Below are positions 11,897 through 38,999 of a stretch of DNA of 64,000 nt, piece after piece (position 1 is the first letter of the stretch; the number at the start of each line of letters is the position of its first letter). Position numbers and translations under genes: made by a program. The notes under the pieces were generated by a model. That model was not told the DNA's origin. It saw only the letters and a list, made by a program, of their open reading frames with translations, and searched no databases. Source of the stretch: Hirundichthys speculiger (Eukaryota > Chordata > Actinopteri > Beloniformes > Exocoetidae); NCBI GenBank assembly GCA_018398805.1, contig JAGFBZ010000339.1, positions 806,001 through 870,000 of the forward strand, given 5' to 3'.

Positions 11897-12172
11897 TTAT
11901 TACCTCCACCAAGGAGGTTATGTTTTTGCCGGCGTTGATCTGTTTGTCTGTCTGTTTGTTTGTTTGTTTGTCTGTCTGTGTTCAAGATAACTCAAAAAGT
12001 TATGGATGGATTTTGATGAAATTTTCAGGAGTTGCCGCAAATGTGAAAAGGAAGAACTGATTTCATTTTGGGTGTGATCCCGAAGAAATCCTGGATTCTG
12101 GATCACTTTCATATTTTTGATAATTGTTGCGCTTGGCGGAGGTCTGCGCTCTCCGAGAGCTTTCCTAGTGTT
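11897..12172. mobile_element. MITE-like repeat with ACCTCCACCAAGG / GGCGGAGGT ends
   Basis: Starts with the palindromic ACCTCCACCAAGGAGGT and ends near TTGGCGGAGGTCTGCGCTC. Between them are a (TGTT/TGTC)n run (11941-11980) and the segment containing GGATTTTGATGAAATTTTCAGG, typical of a very abundant teleost short repeat of about 300-450 bp. Non-autonomous, with no open frame. Confidence 0.6.
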
Positions 12173-12679
12173 TTATATGCTTCATTGATAAAGAACTTCG
12201 CTTGTAGTATCTATTTAAAATGGTTTTGTCATCTGTGAAACATAAAATAATAGTGAAAAACAGGCAATAGTAAAAGCAATTTCTTGTGTTTGCTTTTTTC
12301 TTTTTTTTTAACCAAAAGCTGCAGAGAATGACAGATGGCAGGTTATGAAACAGATCAATCAGACAGTCAGTTGATTAATCGTTGCAGATCTAAAAATAAG
12401 ACTTCTCTTTTGACCTCTGCCTTTTCAGTCATCCTTTCTGAACTTTTCGTTTATTGGGCTTTCTTCAGTCTTCCCTCCATCCTCTTCTATCCTTTCTGCT
12501 CCTTTTTTCGTTTTGCTTGACCTCCCCTTGCCAGTTTGACCTCAGTCTACCCTCCTTCCATGATTACTCGCCATCTTTTCGCCTCTCTTCACTTCACCTT
12601 TCTAATCATCCTTTGGTTTTCTCTTTCCCTCTCTGATCATTCACCCCCCCCCACCCCACCGCCCACACCCCCTCTGCAG

Positions 12680-28305
<15,626 letters not shown>

Positions 28306-31300
28306 CACCACATTATGGAGGACACCTCCACTACATCTTCAATCCCTCTGTACCGCTGCAAGCGTGGAGGCCAACACATCAGCAGCAGGAGAGCTTTTCT
28401 TCTTCTCATTGTTTGTTTTTTTCTTCCTCCCCTCCTGTGTTTACACTTGTTGCATCTTTTTCATTTTTTTCTATTGTTTATATTTTCTCAACCTTGATTT
28501 CAAGGACTGATTTTTAAAGTGTTTGCTTTAATCAACGCTTTGATGACAATAAGTTACAAAAATAGAAGTTTATATATTTGGAAAAATATGCATTTATCTT
28601 TGGATAGAGACTAGATTATGTTTTGTTTTTGTTTTGTTTTTTTTTGTTTGTTTTTTTCTATTGATTCCAAAGACTCTAGGGAAAAAAAAATCATGGTCAG
28701 AAGTGTAGATATTTTGTGGTGAGAAAAACACAGCTTTTTTTAAATCACTAGCAATAATAGGAGAAAAATATTTATTACTTGTGCTTTACACTCTCTGTGT
28801 CTTAGAGTAAACTTGAATGTGCCAATGCCTTATAAAGATGTGGATACATCGTTGTATTGCTATGCACATGTTTTGGCTGTTAGCAGAGTCTCCGTCAGTC
28901 TTCCAGTTGAAATTTTTTGCTTGACAAATATTAATCAGTTGTAGATTTGATCTATTTATGTATCTATCAAAACAGGGCTTTATCTATACATTCCCCCTTT
29001 AAATCTAATTTATAACAACCAATTAAAAGAGCCTGAGTAAATACAGACAAAAAAATAAAAATAAAAATCCGAAAACTAAAATATATCCTTTCAGACAAGT
29101 AGCATTTTCAAACTCATGACTGACATTGATTCTCGTTCGTTTTTTTATTCACTGTCATAATGAGAAAGCACTCAACACAAGACAGAGGGCTCAAGCTCCA
29201 CCACAAATCCTTGAACCACAAAATGCTGATTGATCCAGCAGTGTAGACGGTATATAGCACATTTATTACCGATGCATTCCTCACCGTCAAACCAATGAAA
29301 TAACAACAACAACAACAAAAAAAACATGGAATATTGTCTCAAAGCTTTGGATCTAAATATTGGAACACAGTTCTATAAATTGTTGGCATTTGCTTGATCA
29401 ATTACACAATAAAACAAATATTTACCTCGGTTGATCAGGCAGATAGAGGCGGTGACGCTATCTCAGCACACATGGTTGACTGTAACACTGCAGAGCTGTC
29501 GTTCTCAGTTTTTTGTAATTGTCCACTGATTTTTTCTTTTTTAAATTATTATTTTTATACCACCTCACTAACATTTCGCCTTCAGGGTTTTTTTTTTTTT
29601 TCATTATTGAAATTCATAATGCCAAATACTAGAAGGAGACTGCCTTTGGATTCTGTATAAATGCAGGACATTGTCAAAACACTGGAATGAACTGTAAACT
29701 AAAATGTGGTTTGCTTGCCTTTATTTTTTAATCAAAGCATAACTAATCTTTTGTATTTGGCTTGTGAACTCCATACACAATATTTATAAGAGTATAGATT
29801 CTTTAAGGTACATGGTTGCTGTATATTTCTGCAGTTTGCAACAGTTGTAGCGTGTTCATTAGTAACTAGGCTGAAATCCCTGATATAGCACAGCCTCCAT
29901 TATGTCAAACTATGCAACGGTTAATGTGTCAGTACCACAGCAGCATGTCTTGAAAATGTGATCTCTTTTATGGAGTAGTTAGAGATAGTGTCAAAGTAAT
30001 TACCTTTTTCATTTAAGTGCCTTACAGTTGCTTTTGTTACCCTGGTGATGTATGAGGAGTGATGCAGTATTTTGTTGATGTCAGTACTGGTGTTTGGTGC
30101 TTTATAGATTAACTGTCAAGGTGCCAAGGTCATTTAGAGAGCAGCAGTAGACAACCTTTTATCAGAATGAGGTAATTATAAGCCTCTCAAACTTATAAAC
30201 CACAAGATATTTGTGTAGTGGAAGCCCAAAGTGTTCAATATTAAATAAAACAAGTAATCCTAAAAAATAAAAATAGATTGTATGGATAATCAAATAAATC
30301 TGAAAAGGATTTTACTTTTTTTCTTAGTAACTGTAATTACTTGACACGTAATTACAGAAAATGCCTGTTTTTATTTCAAAGTGCCTTTAAAGCCACTCTA
30401 TGTAGCAGTACTGTTTCTGACTACACATGGGGGCATACTGCTTTGTTGACAATGGAGCCACTGACAACAGTGTGCTAATAAGTGGGGACTGTCAGGCACA
30501 ACTTGTAATATCACTCTGTCCTACTGGAGGTGCACTTCATTGTGTGTCACACCAGGGGCTGATGAACTTTCTTGTGAAATACTTTCCCCTTATATTCAGA
30601 GGTTGATACTGCTATATAGAGTGGCTTTAAAACAAAAAACAAAAAAAGGGGTTTGATAAAAAAAAAAAATTAAATGTTGTTGCCTGCCACCACTTGCTAG
30701 CTAGATAGATAGTGACCAAAGTAAATCTGAACAGAAAGAACTTGGGTCTGCACAGCAAATTAGCAACATTCAGCACATGAAGGCAGCAGCATAAACAAGC
30801 TGTGTAGCTGGAGGCACTTGATGGGCTCAAACGCCACGCACATGAAATATGTCCGCTTGTGATAAAGACTATGAAGAAACATGCTGTATGTTTTAAAGGA
30901 GATATAATCCCCTTTTCTCACAAGTTGGCAATTTCCTGAGACCTTGAGGAAATGTCTGTGACATGTCGTGGTCAAAATTCCATAAACATGGAAAGAATAT
31001 AGTGCAAAAGTTCCTTTTTCAACAAAATCTTTTCAGCTGTTTGGACTGCAGACAGTCTAAGTTGTAGAATTAGCCAGGGCACTCCACCTCTTTGAGGCAT
31101 TCCTCTTTTTGAAATCAGTGTTGCAGTTTTGCGTACCTACTACAGAGGTACAGCAAATGCAGAGAGATGTGAAATTTGGTGGAGTAAAACTTTAGGAATC
31201 TAGATCATTCTAAGATGGTCTGAGTCTCCTGACACTTTTCCACATCGCATTATCCTACAAATCTGAACTGCTCACTGAATGACACTTTCAGAGTTATATA

Positions 31301-32600
31301 ACCCCAAACAACTGACAAGGTTGTTTTAATTCTTTGTGGTTGGTAGTAAGACCAAATAATATAATATAAATATAATAAAACTCTTATAATTCCTCTGAAC
31401 CTCAGTAGTGTTACATGCTAGCATACTATGCTACATTTTGACTGCATAGCATTAGTTTCTCATTGATAGTGCGTACGTTAGCGTGCTGGCTTCAGCATTT
31501 CGCTTGAAACATTTTGTTACCTGAAAGAGTCACAACATAAGTTTACCCACATTCTTTTTTTTTTTTTTTGTGCTATTTTACTCAATTTATCCTTTAATAT
31601 AATATGTATTTATTTAGTACTGAACACTTTGGATACCTGTATGTTCTTGTGGTACATTTTAAATGTTCCCAAAGTTGTGCTGCACTAATGAATGTAGTTC
31701 ACAGTTGTAACTGCCAAATGTGTGCCAAAATTAAAGCCAATATATGTATATAAAGATGTAAATGGCCATGTTTAAACTGTTGTTTTCTCTCCATGCCTTT
31801 TCAAAAAAGCACTATGGAGAATGATGGCTTTAAGTAAAAGACAGATATTTTGAAAGTTCATCTTTGTATGCTGAAAACATAGTGAAAGAAAAAAAAACAC
31901 CACCAAAAAATGTATATTCTCCACTCAAAAAAAAAAAAATGCTGTTTTCTCACTTAAACCAACATCTCACTGTGTTAAAGACAATGAGATGGAGGTGAAC
32001 GTAAGAAAAACGCAGTCACCCTTAAAGTACAGTGTAACACACATTATTGTTAGATATTTTGACAGATCCCAGATCAGTTGAATCAGATAACCTTCAAATG
32101 TGACGGGTTTAGAGTGGTTAGTAGCATTACACACAGTGGGAGCACTTTTACCACTGCTATGGCACACTATATTGGTGAGCCAATAATGTAAGAATTGAGT
32201 TAGCTCAGTTTTTCACCTTGCTTGTTAATTCTCATTCCTGTGGTCCGTAGATATCGATGTTCTCCTGCAATTTTGCTACTGTTTTTATTAATGCAGTTGA
32301 AAGGAGGTGATTGTAGTGAGAGCATACCCACTGCTTTCAGATAGTTGAACTCAAACTCTTTGGTACTCTGGTGAAACTGTCTTGCTAGAAATATTAAAAG
32401 ATTTGTGAATATTGTGAGAGCTCGTGTGTATGTGTGTTTTCCCTTAAAGTTTTAATATTTTGAACTGAAGTAGATATAATGGTTTCTTCAAATAGCAATG
32501 TAAATATTGCTCTGCCAGCAGGTAGGAACCTTAAATCTCAAGTGATTTCTTTAACCATTTTCATTATAGCTGAATAAAATGTTGCCTGAAAAAGAGCCAG
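28306..32600 (+). other. Probable mitf 3' UTR and convergent intergenic space
   Basis: A+T-rich non-coding sequence after the mitf stop. A plus-strand AATAAA at 32573-32578 is a plausible distal polyadenylation signal. AGCAATA at 28750-28756 matches the seed of miR-137, a known regulator of MITF mRNA in other vertebrates. A TTAA-flanked MITE lies within (listed separately). I looked on both strands for the gadusol partner gene MT-Ox and saw no trace of it. Confidence 0.5.
30391..30626. mobile_element. 236-bp MITE with TTAA target duplication
   Basis: The ends AGCCACTCTATGTAGCAGTA and TACTGCTATATAGAGTGGCT are inverted repeats with one mismatch, flanked by TTAA at 30387-30390 and 30627-30630. 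It is too short to encode anything. The ends differ from those of the TTAA element at 17870, so this is a second family. It probably lies in the mitf 3' UTR. Confidence 0.85.
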
Positions 32601-32623
32601 CTATGTGGAGCTACTCTTTTATT
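32573..32623. terminator. Facing polyadenylation signals of mitf and eevs
   Basis: AATAAA on the plus strand (32573-32578) suits mitf, and AATAAA on the minus strand (TTTATT at 32618-32623) suits eevs, whose stop codon is about 210 bases away. If both are used, the transcripts end tail to tail and overlap or nearly overlap. Confidence 0.45.
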
Positions 32624-32831
32624 AAAGCACGTTACATAATTACAACAGTGCTTTTAAATTGTCTGTTTTTTGTTTGTTTTATTGGATCCACTATTTTTAA
32701 TACAATTTAATCTAATCAGTTATTTTAAGAATTAGAAATCCTTAAGAACGTTCAGTAACATGTAGTGATAACAGATTTTTCAGATTGAAGTTACACAGTT
32801 TTTTTCTCTCTTTTTTTGTGGGGGTGGGAGC

Positions 32832-35800
32832 TTATTTGTTCCCAAAAGAAGAGAGCTCATCAGTCCATTTTTGGTGAGCTTGGCAAAGGAGATTATCTTC
32901 AGTCACACCGTGGAAGATCTCTACAAAATCACAAACAAGTCTCTCAACATGTTGTCTATCAACATACTGACATTGTCCAGAGTCCAGTGTTTTACCTGCA
33001 CAGCCCAGTCCTGTAGGAAGAGGCATCCTCAGAGAGCCAGCCGCGTGCTTCACACGCTCACTGAGCGATTTCCTCACCAGGGTCAGGGTGCAGTCCTGGT
33101 GCCACACCGGCAGCCCGAGACCCAGCATGCACCGGATGATGCGCTCCTTCTCATCTGCTGTCAGAAGCCCCTTTTGGTGGGCCACGTACACCATGAAGGA
33201 CATGTCGATGTTGACCGCCTCTCCGTGAAGGAGAGCTGGCAGTACTCTCTGCAGTAAAATGTTTAAAAAAAGGGGAAACAGTTAAAGCTTTTTACATTTA
33301 AACAAGAAAAAAAAAATCATCACTGATCACTATAAAAAAAAAACTTGCATTTGACATAGCTGCACAATAACATTTAAAGAAAAAAAAATGTTTCATGAAA
33401 ATAAAATACATTTCTCCATATCACAGCAGAAGCAAGACACACTTCACATTTTTTATACTTTTATGAAAAGTTAGTGTGTTTTGAAAAAAATAAGATCTAA
33501 AAATGCTGTGTTGTTGTCAAAAAAATTCAAAGCTGGTTTTCTGTTTGACCAGTTTGTTATCTAAATGCCTCTCTAAAAATACACTCACCCCATCAATCAG
33601 CCCATTCAAAATAAATGGACTGCAGTGCTGGCGTATGTGTGAGCCAGGGGTCTTTTTTTTTTTGTGTGCATGTTTTGCATTTCCTTGTTTACTTACATAA
33701 AATGTTATGTTTTCCTTCCTTGTTGAGTTTTGGGACATATTTTTGTTATGTGAAATGTGTCCTGAATTACATGGTTTGGTTTTTGAAAATGTTGCTCGGT
33801 CTTTGGATTTGTTGTTGTATTATATGTCAGTGTCGTGTTTCTAAGTCAACATAAAATACTGAGAAAAATACTGCACGACCATCTCTAACTCGGGGCTGAT
33901 AAGGTGGCCAAAATCCACCAGCCGGTCCAGGTCATCCTCCCACAGGTTGGGAGCCAGTTCCTCCAGCATGGTTTCTATAGCGATGCGGATGGATGCAGTA
34001 GCGCTGTCCTCCTGTTCAGAGCTTCCGCTGGTCTCGCAGGATTGAAACCTGGTATGCAGCAGCTCCCTGCCGTCGGCCTCCAGCAGCTGAAATAGGCCAC
34101 GGTGTTTCATGAGAGCCATCTAAAATCAACAGAAAAGCAGGAATTAGAGGGAAAGACATGGGGGGGTGGGGGGCTGCAACATTCAGTGATCAGTTGCATG
34201 CCATGTAGAAAAAGATTTTCAAAGATTCCCAGCATACTTACCATATACATCAAGAAATTCCAGTAATTTTGATTTCAAAAAAAGTTATATTTTATAAGGA
34301 ATTTCTTCAAATTACATTTACACATGTAAAAACTTAACAAAGCTGCGACAATGTGCAGTGTCCTCTATTAAAACACATTTTTGAGCAGGCACACACTTCA
34401 GATTTTTGTACAAGCAATAAATATGTGAAGATAAACAAGTGCTCTTGTGCAACATGCATTTGTTGACATTTGCTTCAGCAACCTGTTTAAGACTGCATGT
34501 TGAAAACAAAATACGTAGTTTGCATTAGTAGTGAGCATACAAGTTCAAACTCACCAAACACAAATCAGTGAAAATAAGCTGTATTTAGACGTTGATGCCA
34601 CGATCTGGGATTATTTAAGCATGTCACAAAAACCCACTTTGAGACTTGAAGCTTGTTTGGAACTGAATAGATGTCTATTTAAGAAGACGCTTGGGTACAA
34701 GAGTGAGAGCTTAGGCAGAGGTAGTTATGTGAAGAGGTTAAAGACTTCCTCTGTCAAGGTTTTATGATTCAGGACTTCATTAAAAAAAAACATGTGATCC
34801 TTGCAAAATGAAAAATTAGCTAAATACAAATGGAGACGAACAACAGCATATGACATATGACACTGTCTTTTCATTTATTTAACAAAAAAACATGCCAAAC
34901 TGCGGAAGCGGGGTATGAAAGTTAAGTACACCCCATGATTCAATACCTCACAACCACTTTTATGAATTATTTGTCTCCCACTTCATTCTTTTCTCCCACT
35001 CAACTTTACAAGGTTCATTGAGGTTTGTAGGTATCACGGCTCCCTGACAGTACTACTACATCTGGATCAAGCAGAAATCTGGACTTGATGTAAATCTGCT
35101 TGTGTGCTTGGAATAATTGCTTTATTGTATGACCCAACTTCAGTCAAACGTCTTTAGATTCTATAATACTTTAATATCAAAAAGGAGTTTGCGGTAGACT
35201 CAATAACTGAGGGGTGCTCAGGTTTTGTTGCTGAAAAACAAGCTCAAATGATCATCTCTCCATCCCTGTACTTGACAGTGGCTCGAAGGTGTTGGTGCTG
35301 ATATTCTGCTTTTGGTTTTGGCCAAACACGTCCACTTTGATCACATCGATCCAAAGAATATTGCTGCAGAAGTCTCGTGATTTGACCAGATACAACGTTG
35401 CAAGTCTAAGACGTTTCTTGTAAGAAGAATTTTCCATACCAAAAAAGCTTGCTCTGTGTCTTTCTGTTATTTACAGTCATGATCTTGAACATTTAACATT
35501 ATAAATGAGACCTGTAGTCCAATATATAGGCCTTTTTCTGTCTCTTTTTTTCCCCCAATTTATTTTATTGCAGTTTCTCTGAGCATTGCATGGTCTGATC
35601 TGAGGATGAACTTATTTGGGTGTCAGCTTGGAAAATTTGCACCAGTCTAGACTGTTTTCCATTTTCTCTCGAGAATGTAGTAATTTAGTTATTTTGTGAA
35701 TGACCTAACGCAGTGGTGCGCAAACTGTGGTATGCGTACCACTGGTGGTACGCAAGCTCTCTGGTGGTACGCGGGAAAACGTCAGGACTTTCCACTTTTT

Positions 35801-38777
35801 TTTTTTTTTTTAATCAAATCTGAAACATACAATGCATTATAAATACATTTCAAACAAAATTCAGGTAACAATAAATTACTACAATAAGGAATAAACAATC
35901 TCTCGAATTTAAAGCTAATTATGAAGGCATATATGGCTATATTTTAAAATTGGTCATCATGGTGGTACTCAGAGAGCTGAACAGTTTCTCAGGTGGTACG
36001 CAGTAGGGAAAGTTTGAGAACCACTGATCTAACGGTTGCTTCTCTAAGATCATAGGTGATGTCATTCTTCCCGGGCTTTTTATTAATACAATCCTAAATG
36101 CACACAGCTCCTGTGTTTTGGCTTTGTTTTAGTTAACTCAATGATGACAGAGTAATGTGTCATGTGCTGTCACTCATCTGAGGCTGGCTAACTTTAAGGA
36201 GTGGTAACAACCAGATTTCATTTTATTTTGATGACCTTTACGTAAAGCTTTACTCCACTTTCAGATATATTACTTGTCTCTGGAAAAGATTATAAAAAAA
36301 AAAAATAAAAAAACTCTACCAAACCAGTTTCTATGAAACCAAGGTGAAGCATGGACACAGGCAGAACTATGACGTGCAAGACCTTCAGACAAATCATTCT
36401 CTTCATCGACGGTCATGCAGTGAGGAACACCTTCAACATCTCTGCCAGCCCGTTGGAGATCTGCCGTGGGGGAAGACTTTGAAAGAATGAGCAGTCTAAG
36501 AACGTTGCCACTGGTGGCACATAACTCCCCAGCTTGTTTTTCCCACCAGAGAAGTTGACGCCGGTTTTTGCCCCCACACTGGCGTCAACGTATGACAGTA
36601 GGGTGGTCGGTACTCGGATGTAGGGAGTCCTTCTGCGGTAGAGAGATGCAGCCAGGCCAACCACATCCAGACAGACCCCACCTCCGATGGCGATGATCGG
36701 CTCAGTGCGTCTGTCGATGCCAAACTCATGAAGTGCCTCCAGGATCCTGGTCACCAGCTCCATGCTCTTGTTCTCCTCAGTGGTGGGCAGAGAGAGGATC
36801 TTGTAAACAACCTCTCTATCCTCAAAGTACTGAGCAACCCGGGAGCCGTACAGCTGATTCACAGTTTCATCGATGACCACAAAACGCTTCACAGGTTTGG
36901 AGTTACTGGAGGTGCCTTTAGGGCCTTCGTCTCCGAGATGACCCCAGAGCAGCGTGTCGTTCCTGGGGTCCAGTACGTTTCTGCACTGAATGACTCTGTA
37001 GGTGAAGACGATGGGGCTGACCACGGTCCAGGAAACGCCATCCTCAGACTTGTTCTCATAGCTGAAGGTGTTTCACAGCAACGCAACAAAAGGAAAACGT
37101 GATTTAGAGTGTAGTTATTTACGTGCAAAAGAAACATCTACAAGAGTAAAGTACGACGGAGTATTGAAGCCACACTGAGAAAAAAAAAATTATGGGCAAT
37201 GATTTTTTTTTTCATTCTTCACTTACGAGAAGGAAGTCGAAATGTCGAGAATAAAGTCGAAATGTTGAGAATAAAGTCGAAATGTTGAGAATTAAGTCGA
37301 AATGTCGAGAATAAAGTCGAAATGTTGAGAATAAAGTCGAAATGCAGTTTCCAGAATTCCAGAATCGGTGTAGTTTCTTTTTCTGAATAGGCGCAATTTC
37401 TGACACAATCTCTTCAAAGTAAGAATACTTATAATACTGTGTCTATGTGATAAAAGCACATAGACACAGACATTATGTTGGTAAAGCTGGTTTGAATAAA
37501 TCTTTAAGACAACTTTATTCTGGAAACTGAATTTAGATTTTATTCTCGTAAGTGAGGAATGAAAAAAAAATCATTGCCAACAATTTTTTTTTTCTCAGTG
37601 TGGCCCTAATACTCCGTTGTAGTAAAGACTATCCAACACTTTTACATTTTGTTTAATCCAGTTTATTCCTCTACGTCAGAGAGGAATAAACTTTTGCTTT
37701 TGTAAAAACATTACTCAGCTTCTATCTGTAATGGAAATCTCTCATCGTGTGGTTTTTCTACCGAAAGTATTTTTCCTCATTGCCAGATATTTAAGTACAT
37801 TTACTCAAGTAATTTGTTTCAGTACAACATTGAGGTAGGTCTGCTTTAGTTCAACAAAGTAATGAGGTGATTTTTTACTACACAACAACTTTTGTTAGTT
37901 GCTTTCCAAATTTTACAAATGAACCATTAATTAATATGATGAGAATGTCTTTAGTCACAGTTAATGCAAGAAGGTTCAAAAGGATCTTTCTATCTTTCTG
38001 ATCTTTCTAATAACACAAATTATTCTTTTTACTTTGCAAAAAAAAGAAGAATAAAAAAAGCCAAAAAATAAAAACTCTTATAAGATATCAATCAAGGGAC
38101 ATTCTGCATAGTATTGTAATTGTAAAGAATTTTCAGTACTTTGGCTGAATAAATGTGATAATACTGAAGCAATATCTTATCCTGTAGAAAGCCTGGCTTC
38201 TGGCTGTAAAAATGCTAAATTCAGATCAGTGTCACCTAAGCATCAGTGGCAAAAACAAATGAAATCAGTCTCTCACTTTTTAACAAGACCAACCTAGATC
38301 AGTCCAATGAGACAGGGAAAATTAACTCTTTAAGCTGTAGCTAATCATGAGTAGATGTCTGAAGAGTAAATACTGTACATCTTTCTCGTGGTGCCGCTGC
38401 AGCTTAAAATAGAAAGGTATTTCACCTCCCTGTCAATGGAACAAGCTAATGTACAGAGTATGTGTTGTGAGTGTACACTATGTGCTGGACTGCATGTTAT
38501 TTCATTAGTGGAGTATACAAATTTAATATTTTTGCAAAATTAACATTAACTTTAGGCAGATTAGTGTAATTGAAATTTTACAATTTCACAAAAAAGACCT
38601 CATAATGGATCAGGAAAGAATTAAAGAAACCTGAACTGAATACAATACTTACATTTTAGCATCTGATAACTTTCCCTCGTCCACTTGGCACAGCTCAGTT
38701 TGTCGAATCCATGTTCCTTTCACTTTGATGAGATTGAACTTAGTTTGGTGAGAACAGCTGACGTTATCTGAAGTCAT
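32832..38777 (-). CDS. eevs: 2-epi-5-epi-valiolone synthase (EEVS), gadusol pathway
   Basis: Sugar phosphate cyclase that converts sedoheptulose 7-phosphate to 2-epi-5-epi-valiolone, the first step to gadusol, a UV-absorbing compound of fish eggs. Exons on the minus strand: 38777-38653, 37061-36431, 34119-33880, 33248-32996, 32920-32832; 445 residues, all phases consistent. The start ATG at 38777 opens MTSDNVSCSHQTKFN; KGTWIRQTELCQ follows. The NAD-binding loop GGGVCLDVVG is in exon 2, then VPTTLLSYVDASVGAKTGVN. Expected metal ligands are in NGLAEMLK (Glu), VDFGH (His) and LLHGEAVNID (His). The end reads EIFHGVTEDNLL...GNK. The donors of exons 2 (GTGTTC) and 3 (GTCGTG) are weak. The last intron is 75 bases, in frame and stop-free. 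The gene sits tail to tail with mitf and upstream of foxp1 on the same strand. Its partner MT-Ox is not visible here. No inactivating change seen. Confidence 0.93.
34780..35680. mobile_element. Degraded Tc1-like relic in eevs intron 2
   Basis: Contains blocks typical of decayed fish Tc1-family copies, for example GTTAAGTACACCCCATGATT at about 34920, GTTTTGGCCAAACACGTCCA at about 35318 and a CATGGTCTGATCTGAGGATG stretch at about 35590. All frames are broken. The boundaries are approximate and the family assignment is by overall resemblance. Confidence 0.4.
35711..36026. mobile_element. 316-bp hAT (Charlie-like) MITE in eevs intron 2
   Basis: Begins CAGTGGTGCGCAAACTGTGG and ends AAAGTTTGAGAACCACTG, imperfect inverted repeats of the CAGTGGTTCTCAAAC type seen in hAT-Charlie elements. 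It is flanked by an 8-bp near-duplication, ACCTAACG (35703-35710) and ATCTAACG (36027-36034), with one mismatch. Several internal GGTGGTACGC motifs occur near both ends. Non-autonomous. Confidence 0.85.
37152..37621. mobile_element. 470-bp MITE with long inverted repeats in eevs intron 1
   Basis: The ends TACGACGGAGTATT...CCACACTGAG and CTCAGTGTGG...AATACTCCGTTGTA are inverted repeats that extend for about 80 bases on each side. A GTAAAG direct repeat flanks it (37146-37151, 37622-37627) as target duplication. The left half contains a minisatellite with a 20-bp unit (listed separately). No coding capacity. Confidence 0.85.
37234..37345. repeat. Minisatellite, 20-bp unit, about 5.5 copies
   Basis: Unit AAAGTCGAAATGTTGAGAAT, with C/T variation at one position alternating between copies. 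It lies inside the MITE at 37152-37621. Internal tandem arrays that grow inside MITE copies can be useful length markers. Confidence 0.85.
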
Positions 38778-38999
38778 GTTCCCAGAGCTGCAGCCTGCCA
38801 AGCGTCTTAGCTTACTCTGTCATGCTTTATGGAGCAACTTACAGGCTTGTGTGAACGTGATCATAGTTCACCGTACAATATTTCCACCCTGATGACTGGA
38901 GAGGAGTGCATTTCAGAATCTGATCATCATCCTCCACGGGGCACAAATGAGCAGGGTGGCAGAACCTGAACAAACTTTAAGCAATGCTTTATGACATAT

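Noticed and set aside
32871..33257. 128-codon plus-strand open frame
   Set aside because: Antisense shadow of eevs exons 4 and 5.
36728..37102. 124-codon plus-strand open frame
   Set aside because: Antisense shadow of eevs exon 2, whose minus-strand frame is clearly the conserved one.
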